Assembly (NCBI RefSeq): GCF_022402485.1
Contig: NZ_JAKRSA010000009.1
Location: forward strand, 62,001 to 126,000
Reading direction: 5' to 3'
Length of the DNA: 64,000 nt
Origin: Phenylobacterium sp.
Lineage (GTDB): Bacteria; Pseudomonadota; Alphaproteobacteria; Caulobacterales; Caulobacteraceae
Shown here: positions 23,692-32,837 of the stretch, piece after piece
Numbering within the stretch: the stretch's first letter is position 1
Layout: the number at the start of each line of letters is the position of its first letter
The notes under the pieces: model-generated
The model's input: only the letters and a program-made list of their open reading frames with translations
Told to the model about the DNA's origin: nothing
Databases searched by the model: none
Program-made: the position numbers and the translations under genes

Positions 23692-24432
23692 TCACTGAAC
23701 AGAGAGGCCCTGGGACTGCATGGTCCCGTCAGCCCCCAGCACCCCCGTGACGGTGGCCTGGGCGGTAAAGCTCCCGCCGGTATTGTCCTGGACCACGAAC
23801 GACACCTGGCCGGCCGGGGCACCGTCGCTGGCCTTGACCCGGGTGAAGCCGCCATCCAGGCCATCCACCAGGGGACGGGAGTAGCTGATGTACCCATCCG
23901 CATCGGGGGCTGGAATGTCGCTCAAGGGCCGGCAGCCAAAAGCCTGGATGGTGTCGCTGGCCGGATCCACAGCCCAGGCGGTCTTGGACAGGCAGGCTGG
24001 ATCAAGCACCACCGCCGAGACGCTGGCCGTGGCCTCGGCGACCGCCCCGCCTGCCGACTGCAGGCCCAGGACCACCGCATAGGACAGGGCGGCCCCATGT
24101 CCGGACTGCGTGACCGAAACGGCCAGCCGGTCGCCCGCCTGGCCATAGCCGGCCGCTGTCTGATCTGGGCCATCGGCGTCCGCACCGAGGTCGCGGGTCC
24201 AGCCCGCCCCGGTCAGCGCCTGATCGAGTTTGGCCGCGACGCTGATGAAACTGTCGCCCAGCTGCGGGCCGCCGGAGAGCGTCACCAAGCACCCAGGGGC
24301 GTCGGGCTGGCCGGGATAGGCGACCGGTCCCGTCGCCACCGCACCGCTTGATCCCAGCGCCGCCTCGGCGAGGGTTTGCACCGGCGCGCAGGCCTGGCCA
24401 CCAAGGCTGGCAGCCAACAGCAGAACAAGCAT
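23692..24432 (-). CDS. Secreted protein of unknown function
   Basis: A 246-residue protein with an N-terminal hydrophobic signal (MLVLLLAASLGGQA, then CAPVQ; the Cys context is not a good lipobox). The mature part is acidic, rich in Ala, Gly, Ser and Asp, and appears beta-rich, with three further cysteines. No family recognised. I chose ATG at 24432, which follows a G-rich stretch; the open frame continues to 24591 but would overlap the receptor gene and bury the signal peptide. It follows the TonB-dependent receptor by 112 bases on the same strand, which hints at, but does not show, shared expression. Confidence 0.6.
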   Translation of the reverse strand: MLVLLLAASLGGQACAPVQTLAEAALGSSGAVATGPVAYPGQPDAPGCLVTLSGGPQLGDSFISVAAKLDQALTGAGWTRDLGADADGPDQTAAGYGQAGDRLAVSVTQSGHGAALSYAVVLGLQSAGGAVAEATASVSAVVLDPACLSKTAWAVDPASDTIQAFGCRPLSDIPAPDADGYISYSRPLVDGLDGGFTRVKASDGAPAGQVSFVVQDNTGGSFTAQATVTGVLGADGTMQSQGLSVQ

Positions 24433-24544
24433 GACAACCCCCAGACCAACCCTTGTTATTTGAACTATGACCGGGTTGCTGGCCGATGCACAAGGCTTGC
24501 TTGGCAAGCTCCAGCGCCTTTTTCCAAACGCGGCTCGGGGATGC

Positions 24545-26533
24545 TCAACGGCGCAAGCTATAGCCCACGCGCAGGGTCTGAGGGGCCCCAAGAGTCAGGA
24601 GGCCATCGCCGGCTCGGGCGGTCTCAATTTCGGCGTCCAGCAGGTTTTCGGCCGCGATATAGACTTCTGCTTCCGGGGCGATGCGCCAGGCGATCCGCAG
24701 ATCAACCGTGGTGGCCGCCGCCAGGGCCCGGGTGTTGAGATCATCCTCGAACCGCCGCCCCTCATGCCGGATCTCCGTGGAAACCCTCAGCGGCGCACTG
24801 ACTTGCCAGTCGAGGTCAAGGGTGGCGGCAAATTCCGGCGTCTGGGCGGGACGAAGCCCGGTGAGCTGGGGCAGAACGGTTCCGCCGTCCACCTCGGCCC
24901 GGGTGGCCACCGCCGCAGCCCGGACCTGGAGCGGGCCAAGATCGCCCGAGGCCGAGATTTCCAGGCCCAGGGCCTCAATCGCCCCAGCATTCTGACGCTG
25001 GCGCAGCACCCCGCCGGTCGGAATGAAGCCGGCGATGGGGAAAGTCCCGGGCCCCTGACCGATCGTCACATTGGTGATGGGGTCTTCCAGGCGGTTGAAG
25101 AACAGGCTGGCGGTCCAAACCATATCTCGACCGCCGCCGATCCCCGCCTCAAGCCCATAGAGGCGTTCAGGCTCCAGGGTCGGATTGGCTTCGGTGATGT
25201 CGTTGCCGACCCGGAACGGCCGGTGCAGCTCATTGAGGGTGGGCGGGCGGAAGCCGGCATAGGCGGCACCGCGCAGATGAATGCTGTCAGAAACCTCTAA
25301 CCGCCCCCCAAGCCGGGCGGTGGGCGTCACACCCGAAGCATCCGGGGCGCTGGAGTTCAGAACCACGGCCCCGCCGTTCAGGTCCCGCTCGATCCGCCGG
25401 GCCTCCGTGGCCGACCACCCGTCCACCCGCACGCCGCCGGTCAGCAGCAGACGCTCTCCCACATGGGTCGCCTCCCCGTAGGCCCCGCCAACCAGGGTCC
25501 GGCCGCCGGCCACCCGGCCCCGGGTGAACCCTGCCCCCAGATCACGGAAAAACTCCTGGGTCTCCCCCTCGGCGGCCCGGACATCCCCCCCCAGTTCCCA
25601 GGTCCAGGCACCGGTCTCCTGCCGCCAGGCGGCGTTGAGGCCATAGCCCAGGGCCGGGGTCGCCAGTTGTTCAGCCGCCGGTCGGCTGACGGCCCGGCGG
25701 GCATCGATGGCGGCGAAGCGGTTCTTGAGGTCACTGGTCCGCAACCAGACCTGGGCCCGCCAGCCCCCGGATCCCGAGGCCTCAGGTTGAGCCAGGGACA
25801 GGGTGGCCGACCCTCCGCTGGCCTCAGAGCCGATCCCGATCGCGCCCCCGCCTCGCCGTTCCTCAAACGCATCGAGACGGAAGGCGGCACGAACCCCGGC
25901 GATTTCGCCCTGCAGGCGGGCGGCGGCGGACACCTGGTTCAGGCCAGCAGCTTCATCGACAGGACCCCGGCGAGCGCCACGCACGGGCACATAGCCCTCC
26001 GTCGTAGAGCCCGAGACCACCGCCAACAGGTTTGCCGTGCCCAGGGCTGCGGCGGCGCGATAGGTTCCCCGTGAACCGGCGGAGACGTCCAGGGCCGAGA
26101 CGCCCTCCCCTGGGTCGCGCTCGGTAAGCGCCACCACACCGGTCAGGGCGCCCGCACCATAGGGACCTGCGCCCGCACCCTTGATGATCTGGGCCTGCGC
26201 GAGGCCTTCGGGGGGCAGGGCCGACCAGATCACCCAGCCGCCAAACGGATCGTTCTGCGGCGCACCGTCCAGGGTCACCAGGGCACGGCCCGCGCCAGAG
26301 GGGGCGATGGACCGCAGGGACAGCCCCTGAATGGTGGGGTTGGCCACCTCGCTGCCGGTGCGGCGGAACAGGGCCACCCCGGGCTCCCCCCGCAGGGCGT
26401 CGTCCAGTCGCGGGGCCTCCCCCAGGACACCTTGCCCCAGGCTGACAATGGCAAAGGCCCGGTCAGCCGGACTGGGCGCCAGGCGCGGGGCGGTGACCTG
26501 CACTTCGTCGACCAGGGGGGGCATGTCGGGCAT
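24545..26533 (-). CDS. TonB-dependent outer membrane receptor, apparently lacking a signal peptide
   Basis: A 662-residue TonB-dependent receptor. The plug domain begins at about residue 8 with VDEVQVTAPRL (TonB-box-like start), continues with NPTIQGLSLRSIAPSGAGRALVTLDGAPQNDPF, and the 22-strand barrel contains the FRPPTLNELHRPFRVGN segment typical of vitamin B12/catecholate-type receptors. It ends RVGYSLRR rather than in Phe or Trp. The first in-frame start is ATG at 26533; an in-frame TGA lies 27-29 bases before it, and the upstream frame encodes no signal sequence. The protein would therefore not reach the outer membrane as annotated, so the 5' end may be lost. Confidence 0.85.
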   Translation of the reverse strand: MPDMPPLVDEVQVTAPRLAPSPADRAFAIVSLGQGVLGEAPRLDDALRGEPGVALFRRTGSEVANPTIQGLSLRSIAPSGAGRALVTLDGAPQNDPFGGWVIWSALPPEGLAQAQIIKGAGAGPYGAGALTGVVALTERDPGEGVSALDVSAGSRGTYRAAAALGTANLLAVVSGSTTEGYVPVRGARRGPVDEAAGLNQVSAAARLQGEIAGVRAAFRLDAFEERRGGGAIGIGSEASGGSATLSLAQPEASGSGGWRAQVWLRTSDLKNRFAAIDARRAVSRPAAEQLATPALGYGLNAAWRQETGAWTWELGGDVRAAEGETQEFFRDLGAGFTRGRVAGGRTLVGGAYGEATHVGERLLLTGGVRVDGWSATEARRIERDLNGGAVVLNSSAPDASGVTPTARLGGRLEVSDSIHLRGAAYAGFRPPTLNELHRPFRVGNDITEANPTLEPERLYGLEAGIGGGRDMVWTASLFFNRLEDPITNVTIGQGPGTFPIAGFIPTGGVLRQRQNAGAIEALGLEISASGDLGPLQVRAAAVATRAEVDGGTVLPQLTGLRPAQTPEFAATLDLDWQVSAPLRVSTEIRHEGRRFEDDLNTRALAAATTVDLRIAWRIAPEAEVYIAAENLLDAEIETARAGDGLLTLGAPQTLRVGYSLRR

Positions 26534-26659
26534 CAGGGTCTCACGGGATGGCGGCGCGGCTCAAATCTGGGTGACTCGCCGGTGTGTTAGCAGTTCCTTA
26601 CGGGCCAAGGCTTGAACCTTGCGCTATTGAATCGTCTCAATCTCAACGCGTGAGCGCTT

Positions 26660-28255
26660 ATGGCCGCCCCCGATGCCAGCAGCATTATCGCCAGTCTGAT
26701 CGCCCCCGGCCGCTGGTGGGGGGGATCGACCATCACCTACAGCATCCCGCGAGAGGGTTCGACCTGGCCCGGCTATGGGACGGGTGAAGAACCCAATGTG
26801 CCCGGCTACAGCGTCCTGAACACCGCCCAGGGTCTGCGGTTTTCGGCGGCCATCGAGGCCTGGGACAGGCTGGTGGCCACGCGTTTCGTCCAGACTGACG
26901 ATGTGGCGTCCCCCGGCCAGCTGCGGATCGCCTTTACGGATCTCACCGCCGTCGACCATGAACACGACGACGAGGAGGCCAGCTGGGGATTTGCCTATTT
27001 CCCGCCCCTGAATGGCTCAGCGGGCCTCCCCTATATGGGCGACACCTGGATCACCAAGGACAAGGTCAACGCCACGTTTCCGGCCGGCAGTTATGATTTC
27101 AGCGCCATGCTCCACGAGCTGGGGCACGCCCTGGGGCTTAAGCACCCGTTCGAAGACGGGGCCGTGCTGCCAACGGCCTACGACACTACCCGCTACACCC
27201 TGATGTCCTACACCGCCGCCGCCGACAGCGTGTTCTGGCAGGCGGAAGCTACAGCGACGGGGGTAAGGATCGTCCCGACCCGGGTGGCACCTGAAACCCC
27301 CATGGTGTTCGACATCCTGGCGATCCAGGCGCGGTACGGTGCCGATGCCACCACCGCAGCCGGCGACACCACCTACAGCTGGGACCAGAACCGGCCGTTC
27401 TTTCAGGCCATCTATGACGCCGGCGGCGTCGACACCTTCGATCTGTCCGGGCACACCCGGGGCTCAGTGATCGACCTGACGCCAGGTGCCTACTCCTCCA
27501 TCGCCCAGTTCACAGCGACAGCCCAGATCGCTGAGATGCTAGTGCGCTTCCCCTGGGCGCAGGATTTCTTCAACGAACACATCCTCGATCCTGAGACCTA
27601 TACCTGGACCAACAATCTGGGGCTCGCCTACAACACGGTGATCGAGAACGTCATCGGCGGCTCAGGCGCCGACACCATTCTCGGCAACAGCGCCAACAAC
27701 GTGATCACCGGCGGAGACGGGCGCAGCTATCTGCGTGGCTTCGACGGGGACGATCAGATCCGCGGCGGCCGAGATTTCGATGACCTGCACGGCAATGCCG
27801 GCAATGACACCCTGTGGGGCGCTGGCGGCGACGATTGGGTGGTGGGCGGCCGGGACAATGACCTCCTGCACGGAGAGGCCGGCGACGACATCGTTTATGG
27901 CAATCTCGGCAATGACACCGGCTATGGCGGTGACGGCCATGACCTGATCCGGGGGGGCCAGGGGGATGACCAGCTGTTTGGCGGTCCCGGCAATGACTGG
28001 ATGTCCGGCGACCGGGGCAATGACACCCTCAGCGGCGGCCCAGGGGCCGACATCTTCAGCACCTTTGGCGACGCCGGCATCGATCGGGTGCTGGACTTCA
28101 ACAGCGCCGAAGGCGACCGGGTGCGCTTTGACCCCGGGACAAGCTGGACCCTGGTATTCTCGGGCTCCGATACCGTCATCAACATGGTCGGCGGCGCACA
28201 GATGACACTGGTGGGGGTCACCGCAGCCACCCTGGGCGACTGGATGCTGGTCTGA
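26660..28255 (+). CDS. Serralysin-like M10B zinc metalloprotease with RTX repeats
   Basis: A 531-residue secreted protease. The zinc site HELGHALGLKHP is at residues 152-163 (H152, H156, H162; E153 catalytic) and the Met-turn Met is at about 182 (YTLMSY). From about residue 333 to 468 the chain is made of calcium-binding RTX nonapeptides of the GGxGxDxLx type, followed by a C-terminal beta domain that usually carries the type I secretion signal. There is no signal peptide, as expected for type I secretion. No ABC transporter or fusion protein for export, and no inhibitor gene, is present nearby. Expected role: extracellular protein degradation. Weak ribosome site before ATG 26660. Confidence 0.9.
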   Translation: MAAPDASSIIASLIAPGRWWGGSTITYSIPREGSTWPGYGTGEEPNVPGYSVLNTAQGLRFSAAIEAWDRLVATRFVQTDDVASPGQLRIAFTDLTAVDHEHDDEEASWGFAYFPPLNGSAGLPYMGDTWITKDKVNATFPAGSYDFSAMLHELGHALGLKHPFEDGAVLPTAYDTTRYTLMSYTAAADSVFWQAEATATGVRIVPTRVAPETPMVFDILAIQARYGADATTAAGDTTYSWDQNRPFFQAIYDAGGVDTFDLSGHTRGSVIDLTPGAYSSIAQFTATAQIAEMLVRFPWAQDFFNEHILDPETYTWTNNLGLAYNTVIENVIGGSGADTILGNSANNVITGGDGRSYLRGFDGDDQIRGGRDFDDLHGNAGNDTLWGAGGDDWVVGGRDNDLLHGEAGDDIVYGNLGNDTGYGGDGHDLIRGGQGDDQLFGGPGNDWMSGDRGNDTLSGGPGADIFSTFGDAGIDRVLDFNSAEGDRVRFDPGTSWTLVFSGSDTVINMVGGAQMTLVGVTAATLGDWMLV

Positions 28256-28295
28256 GGCCCTTAAGCCCCGGCGCGCATGTGCTACATATGTTCCA

Positions 28296-30653
28296 ATGTC
28301 AGCCCCTGATTCAGTTCCCGCCACCCCCCCGCGTATCAGCGACCTTGCCCGCGTGGGCGGACCCGATGCGCGGCCAGACTATCTGAAGGGGCTGAACCCC
28401 GAGCAGCGGGAGGCCGTCGAGACGGTGGACGGCCCGGTCCTGGTCCTGGCCGGTGCCGGCACCGGCAAGACCCGGGTTCTGACCACCCGGCTGGCGCACG
28501 TTCTGGCCACCGGCCGCGCCAAGCCCTGGGAGCTGCTGGCCGTCACCTTCACCAACAAGGCCGCCCGGGAGATGCGTGAACGGCTCGCCGCCCTCATTGG
28601 CCCCGAGGCCGAAGGCCTGAGATGGCTGGGCACCTTTCACTCCGTCGCCGCCCAGATCCTGCGCCGGCACGCCGAGCTTGTGGGGCTGAAGTCCAGCTAC
28701 ACCATCCTCGACACCGACGATCAGGAGCGACTGCTGAAGCAGCTTCTGGAAGCCGAGAACATCGATTCCAAGCGCTGGACCGCCAAGGCCCTGGGTGGGT
28801 TAATCGACCATTGGAAGAACCGGGGCTGGACGCCCGACCGCCTGCCGCCGGCCGAGGGCGCGGCCTTTGCCAACAATCGTGGCCAGGCGCTCTACCGAAT
28901 GTATCAAGAGCGGCTGCGGGTGTTGAACGGCTGCGATTTCGGCGACCTCTTGCTGCACAACATCACCATCTTCACCTCGCAGCCCGATGTGCTGGCCGAG
29001 TATCACGACCGCTTCAAATTCATCCTGGTGGACGAGTACCAGGACACCAATGTGGCCCAGTACCTGTGGCTGCGGCTGCTGGCCCAGAAGCGGCAGAACG
29101 TCTGCTGCGTGGGCGACGACGACCAGTCGATCTATGGCTGGCGGGGTGCCGAGGTGGACAACATCCTGCGCTTCGAGCGGGACTTTCCGGGCGCCAAGGT
29201 CATCCGGCTGGAGCGCAATTATCGCTCCACCAGCCACATCCTCGGGGCGGCCTCAGGCCTGATCGCCACCAACAAGTCCCGCCTGGGCAAGACGCTGTGG
29301 ACCGAGGCCGACGGCGGCGAAAAGGTGGTGGTCCGCGGGGTCTGGGACGGTGAGGCCGAGAGCCGGCTGGTCGCCGACGAGATCGAGCGGGCCCGCAAGG
29401 GCACCACCGAGCGCAATCCTCGGCCCTACAAGGACATGGCCATTCTGGTGCGGGCCTCATTCCAGATGCGCGCCTTTGAAGAACGCTTCGTCCTGCTGCA
29501 GATTCCCTACACGGTGGTCGGCGGGCCGCGCTTCTTCGAGCGGGCTGAGATCCGGGATGCGCACGCCTATCTTCGACTGATCCAGTCCGAGGCCGACGAC
29601 CTCGCCTTTGAGCGGATCATCAATGTTCCCAAGCGCGGGATCGGCGAAACCACGGTCCAGAAGCTGCTGCAGATCGCTAGGCTCAACGGCGTTCCAGCGG
29701 CGACGGCGGCGCGCCAGATCGTGCTGACCGACGAGCTGGCGGCGCGCACCCGCACCTCCCTGGCCAATTTCCTGCGCGACCTGGACCGCTGGCGGGGACA
29801 GGGGGAAACCCTGCACCACAGCCGCCTGACCGAGATGGTGCTGGAGGAGAGCGGCTATACCGACGCACTTCGCCTGGACAAGACGCCCACCGCCCAGACC
29901 CGGCTGGAAAACCTCAAGGAACTCGTCCAGTCCATGAGCAACTTCGAGACCTTGAGCGCCTATCTCGAGCACGTCTCCCTGGTCATGGACCTCGATCGCG
30001 GGGCCGGCGAGGACGCCGTCCAGATCATGACGCTGCACTCCGCCAAGGGCCTGGAGTTTCCGCTGGTCTTCCTGCCGGGCTGGGAAGAAGGGGTGTTTCC
30101 CTCCCAGCGCTCCATGGACGAGAGCGGGGAAAAGGGGCTCGAGGAAGAACGCCGCCTGGCCTATGTGGGCATCACCCGCGCCCGGGAGCAGGCCCACGTT
30201 TCCTTCGCCGCCAACCGCCAGGTCTATGGCCGCTGGACCAGCCAGCTGCCCTCGCGTTTCGTCGACGAACTGCCCCTCGCCCATGTGGAGGCGGCATCGG
30301 ACACCGGCTATTACGGCGGCGGGCCTGGCATGCAGCAACATGGCAGCCGATGGGACGAAAGCCCCAGTTTCGGCTCGGGCTATTCCTCACCGGGCTGGCG
30401 GCGCGCCCAGGACCGGGGCTATCAGGGCAGCCATCCGGGACGCCAGCAGGTGATCGAGGGCGAGGGCCGCCTGGTGGCGGTCTCTGATCCCTCGGCCTCC
30501 AGCAGCGCCTTCGCCAGGGGCGACCGGGTGTTCCACCAGAAGTTCGGCTATGGCCAGGTGCGCGGCATCGAGGGCAACAAGCTCACCGTCGCCTTCGACA
30601 AGGCCGGCGAAAAGAAGGTCATCGACTCCTTCGTGGAGAAGGCACCGGCCTGA
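28296..30653 (+). CDS. uvrD: ATP-dependent DNA helicase, UvrD/PcrA/Rep family
   Basis: A 785-residue superfamily 1A 3'-5' helicase used in nucleotide-excision and mismatch repair. Motif I GAGTGKT is at 53-59, motif II VDEYQDTN at about 250, motif III GDDDQSIYGWRG, and later QIMTLHSAKGLEFP and VGITRAREQ. A C-terminal Tudor-like domain (DRVFHQKFGYGQVRGIEG) near residue 735 is typical of UvrD/PcrA. The ATG at 28296 has no obvious Shine-Dalgarno sequence. Monocistronic; 40 bases after the protease stop. Confidence 0.93.
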   Translation: MSAPDSVPATPPRISDLARVGGPDARPDYLKGLNPEQREAVETVDGPVLVLAGAGTGKTRVLTTRLAHVLATGRAKPWELLAVTFTNKAAREMRERLAALIGPEAEGLRWLGTFHSVAAQILRRHAELVGLKSSYTILDTDDQERLLKQLLEAENIDSKRWTAKALGGLIDHWKNRGWTPDRLPPAEGAAFANNRGQALYRMYQERLRVLNGCDFGDLLLHNITIFTSQPDVLAEYHDRFKFILVDEYQDTNVAQYLWLRLLAQKRQNVCCVGDDDQSIYGWRGAEVDNILRFERDFPGAKVIRLERNYRSTSHILGAASGLIATNKSRLGKTLWTEADGGEKVVVRGVWDGEAESRLVADEIERARKGTTERNPRPYKDMAILVRASFQMRAFEERFVLLQIPYTVVGGPRFFERAEIRDAHAYLRLIQSEADDLAFERIINVPKRGIGETTVQKLLQIARLNGVPAATAARQIVLTDELAARTRTSLANFLRDLDRWRGQGETLHHSRLTEMVLEESGYTDALRLDKTPTAQTRLENLKELVQSMSNFETLSAYLEHVSLVMDLDRGAGEDAVQIMTLHSAKGLEFPLVFLPGWEEGVFPSQRSMDESGEKGLEEERRLAYVGITRAREQAHVSFAANRQVYGRWTSQLPSRFVDELPLAHVEAASDTGYYGGGPGMQQHGSRWDESPSFGSGYSSPGWRRAQDRGYQGSHPGRQQVIEGEGRLVAVSDPSASSSAFARGDRVFHQKFGYGQVRGIEGNKLTVAFDKAGEKKVIDSFVEKAPA

Positions 30654-30708
30654 GGCCACTGGCGATCATCACGGGCCGCTGAGGCGCTCCGCCTTGCGTC
30701 CCGGTGAG

Positions 30709-30722
30709 ACCTTGCGCAAGGT
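30709..30722. promoter_or_regulatory. 14-base perfect palindrome upstream of the oxygenase-like gene
   Basis: ACCTTGCGCAAGGT is an exact palindrome, followed directly by GCAAGGTG, which repeats one half. It lies about 109-122 bases upstream of the ATG at 30831 and 56 bases after uvrD. It could be an operator or just the tip of a weak hairpin. Confidence 0.25.
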
Positions 30723-30830
30723 GCAAGGTGATCTGAACCCGCAGGTGCGGATGGCAAGGCCGGGTGCCTGTCCCCCGGACAATTTCGCCAGCCCCTGCGG
30801 GCCAGGTTTCGGGGAACGGTGGCAAGTCAG

Positions 30831-31811
30831 ATGAACCGGTTGGAAAACGTCGCAGAGGTCGCACCCGACCGTTCCGCCGCCCCTGCCCCTGCCCCGGCCG
30901 ATCTCCCGGTCCAAGGCGGCCTGGACGACGCCCCCAAGGACAGACGGGTCATCGGCCCGCCCCGCTCAAGCTGGTATGTGGTCGCCAGCGAACGCCAGTT
31001 GCGGCGGGCAAGGACCGTTGACATCAGCCTGCTCGGCGAGCCCCTGCAGGTCCAGCCCGGTGCCACCGGCCCTGTCGCCCGGTCCCTGGCGGACGGACGT
31101 GAAATTCCCCTGAAGGTCGCCCATGGTCTGATCTGGCTCTGCCTCGGTGATGTCGATCACGCCCCCGAGCTGCCAGGCCTGATCGAGGGAGTCGTGCCGA
31201 TCGCCGAGAGCGCCGTCCGGGCCCGCTGCGAGTTTGATCAGGCCGTGCTGGGGCTGGTCGATCCGGCCCATGTTCCCATGATCCACCAGTCCTGGTGGTG
31301 GCGCCCCCCCTCCAAGGCCCGCCGGGTCAAGACCAAGGCCTATGATCCTTCGCCCTTCGGCTTCACAGCCCGGGCGGTGGACGCGTTCGCCTCGGCGGCC
31401 ATCTATGAGGTGGTGGGCCGACAGACGGTTGAGATCGAATTCCGCCTGCCCAGCGTCCGCAATGAGCGCATTCTGGGCCAGCGCCTGCGGCTGAATAACC
31501 TCACCACCATCACCCCCTTGGATGATGGGGAGGTGCTCATTCGCAACCTGATCTATGCCGATCGGCCCTGGCTGCGCATCCTCTCGGCCCCGCTGGCGGT
31601 CATTGGTGCGCACTTCCTGCGCCAAGACGCCCAGATCCTGGAGCGGCTGGAAAAGGAGCGCCGGGCCTCGGGCCCCTTAGGTCTGTTCGCCGGGGATCCT
31701 GACCGTCCGTCCCTCTGGTATTATCAGCTGAAGGCCGCCCATGCCGCCTCTCCCAAGGCTGCTGGTTTCCTGAACCCTGTCCGGTCGGCCATCCTGAAGT
31801 GGAACACCTGA
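30831..31811 (+). CDS. Rieske-type ring-hydroxylating oxygenase relative lacking the Rieske cluster
   Basis: A 326-residue protein that reads like the alpha subunit of a Rieske non-heme iron oxygenase. It has the opening SSWYVVASE (W48), LLGEPL, GLIWLCLGD (G99-W102) and the mononuclear iron motif D144-x2-H147-x4-H152 in LVDPAHVPMIH, followed by WWWRPP. The segment between W48 and GLIW, which normally carries CxH...CxxH for the 2Fe-2S cluster, is only about 54 residues and has no Cys or His pair; the whole protein has two cysteines, neither in a Rieske motif. Electron supply or function must differ from normal family members. Start ATG 30831, or GTG 30819. Alone between uvrD and prmA. Confidence 0.75.
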   Translation: MNRLENVAEVAPDRSAAPAPAPADLPVQGGLDDAPKDRRVIGPPRSSWYVVASERQLRRARTVDISLLGEPLQVQPGATGPVARSLADGREIPLKVAHGLIWLCLGDVDHAPELPGLIEGVVPIAESAVRARCEFDQAVLGLVDPAHVPMIHQSWWWRPPSKARRVKTKAYDPSPFGFTARAVDAFASAAIYEVVGRQTVEIEFRLPSVRNERILGQRLRLNNLTTITPLDDGEVLIRNLIYADRPWLRILSAPLAVIGAHFLRQDAQILERLEKERRASGPLGLFAGDPDRPSLWYYQLKAAHAASPKAAGFLNPVRSAILKWNT

Positions 31812-31898
31812 GGGCGGTCCCGACGTCTGGGGCATTTCCCGATCGGCGTGGAACGGCTATCGCGTCGCACGCGTCGGAAAATGCTCTAGAGAGGGCGC

Positions 31899-32765
31899 AT
31901 GACGCACGACGCTGTTCAGATCATCGCCCGCGGTCCCCGCGCTATCGCCGAGTCCGCCGCTGAGGCCCTTGACGCTCATCCGGGCCTGGAGGCGGTGACC
32001 TATTCCATCCTGGAGGAGGACGAAGACCGCGACGTCTGGCGCATCGATGCCTTCCCCACCGAGCCGGCCGAGGCCGACACCCTGCGGCAGGTGCTGGAAG
32101 GTCATGGGGGTCTGATGGTGTCCACCGAGGTCCTGGCCGACGCCGACTGGCTGGCCATGGCCCTGTCGGGCCTGCCGCCGGTGCGGGCTGGCCGCTTCTT
32201 TATCTATGGGGCCCATGACCGGGGTCTGGCGCCGCCGAACGCGGTCAATCTGCGGATTGAGGCCGGGGCGGCCTTTGGCACCGGCCACCATGGCACCACG
32301 GTGGGCTGCCTGCTCGCCTATGACGCCCTGCTGAAACGCGGCCGGTTCAACCGCGTCCTGGACGTGGGAGCCGGCACCGGCGTCCTGGCCATCGCTGCGG
32401 CCAAGACCGGCTCGCCGGTGGCCGTGGGTACCGACATCGACCGACCTTCAGTGCGCATCGCCCGGGAGAACGCTACCCTCAACCAGGCCCGCGCCCGGTT
32501 CGTCCATGCCTCGGGCCTTGGCCACCGCCTGGTGCGGGCCCACGCCCCCTACGACCTGGTCTTCGCCAACATCCTGGCCGCGCCCCTGGTCATGCTGGCC
32601 CAGGACATCAAGGGCGCCCTGCGACCCGGCGGCGTGGCGATCCTGTCAGGCCTGCTGCGCTCCCAGGCCCGCCGGGTGCTGGCGGCCTATCGCTCCAGGG
32701 GCTTTGTCCTGGTGACCCGCCTGAACCGCGACGCCTGGTCCACCCTGGTGCTCCGACGGAGCTAG
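31899..32765 (+). CDS. prmA: Ribosomal protein L11 methyltransferase
   Basis: A 288-residue SAM-dependent methyltransferase that modifies lysines and the N-terminus of ribosomal protein L11. A substrate-recognition N-terminal domain (about 1-115) is followed by [10 protein letters not shown], the SAM motif [18 protein letters not shown] and the substrate motif [13 protein letters not shown] at 31899 with AGAGAGGG upstream. Monocistronic between the oxygenase-like gene and the DUF6134 gene. Confidence 0.93.
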   Translation: MTHDAVQIIARGPRAIAESAAEALDAHPGLEAVTYSILEEDEDRDVWRIDAFPTEPAEADTLRQVLEGHGGLMVSTEVLADADWLAMALSGLPPVRAGRFFIYGAHDRGLAPPNAVNLRIEAGAAFGTGHHGTTVGCLLAYDALLKRGRFNRVLDVGAGTGVLAIAAAKTGSPVAVGTDIDRPSVRIARENATLNQARARFVHASGLGHRLVRAHAPYDLVFANILAAPLVMLAQDIKGALRPGGVAILSGLLRSQARRVLAAYRSRGFVLVTRLNRDAWSTLVLRRS

Positions 32766-32837
32766 GGCATCCTTGCGGTCTGTTGTGGCGTACTGTGGAG
32801 TGGAAGCCTGACGGCGCAACCTGCGGAGACCCCTATT

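Noticed and set aside
27657-28065. Tandem repeat DNA within the protease gene
   Set aside because: Explained by the RTX calcium-binding nonapeptides of the protein; not an independent repeat.
28288-28310. LexA-type SOS box at the uvrD start
   Set aside because: Only one GTTC half is present; the second half at the required spacing is missing.
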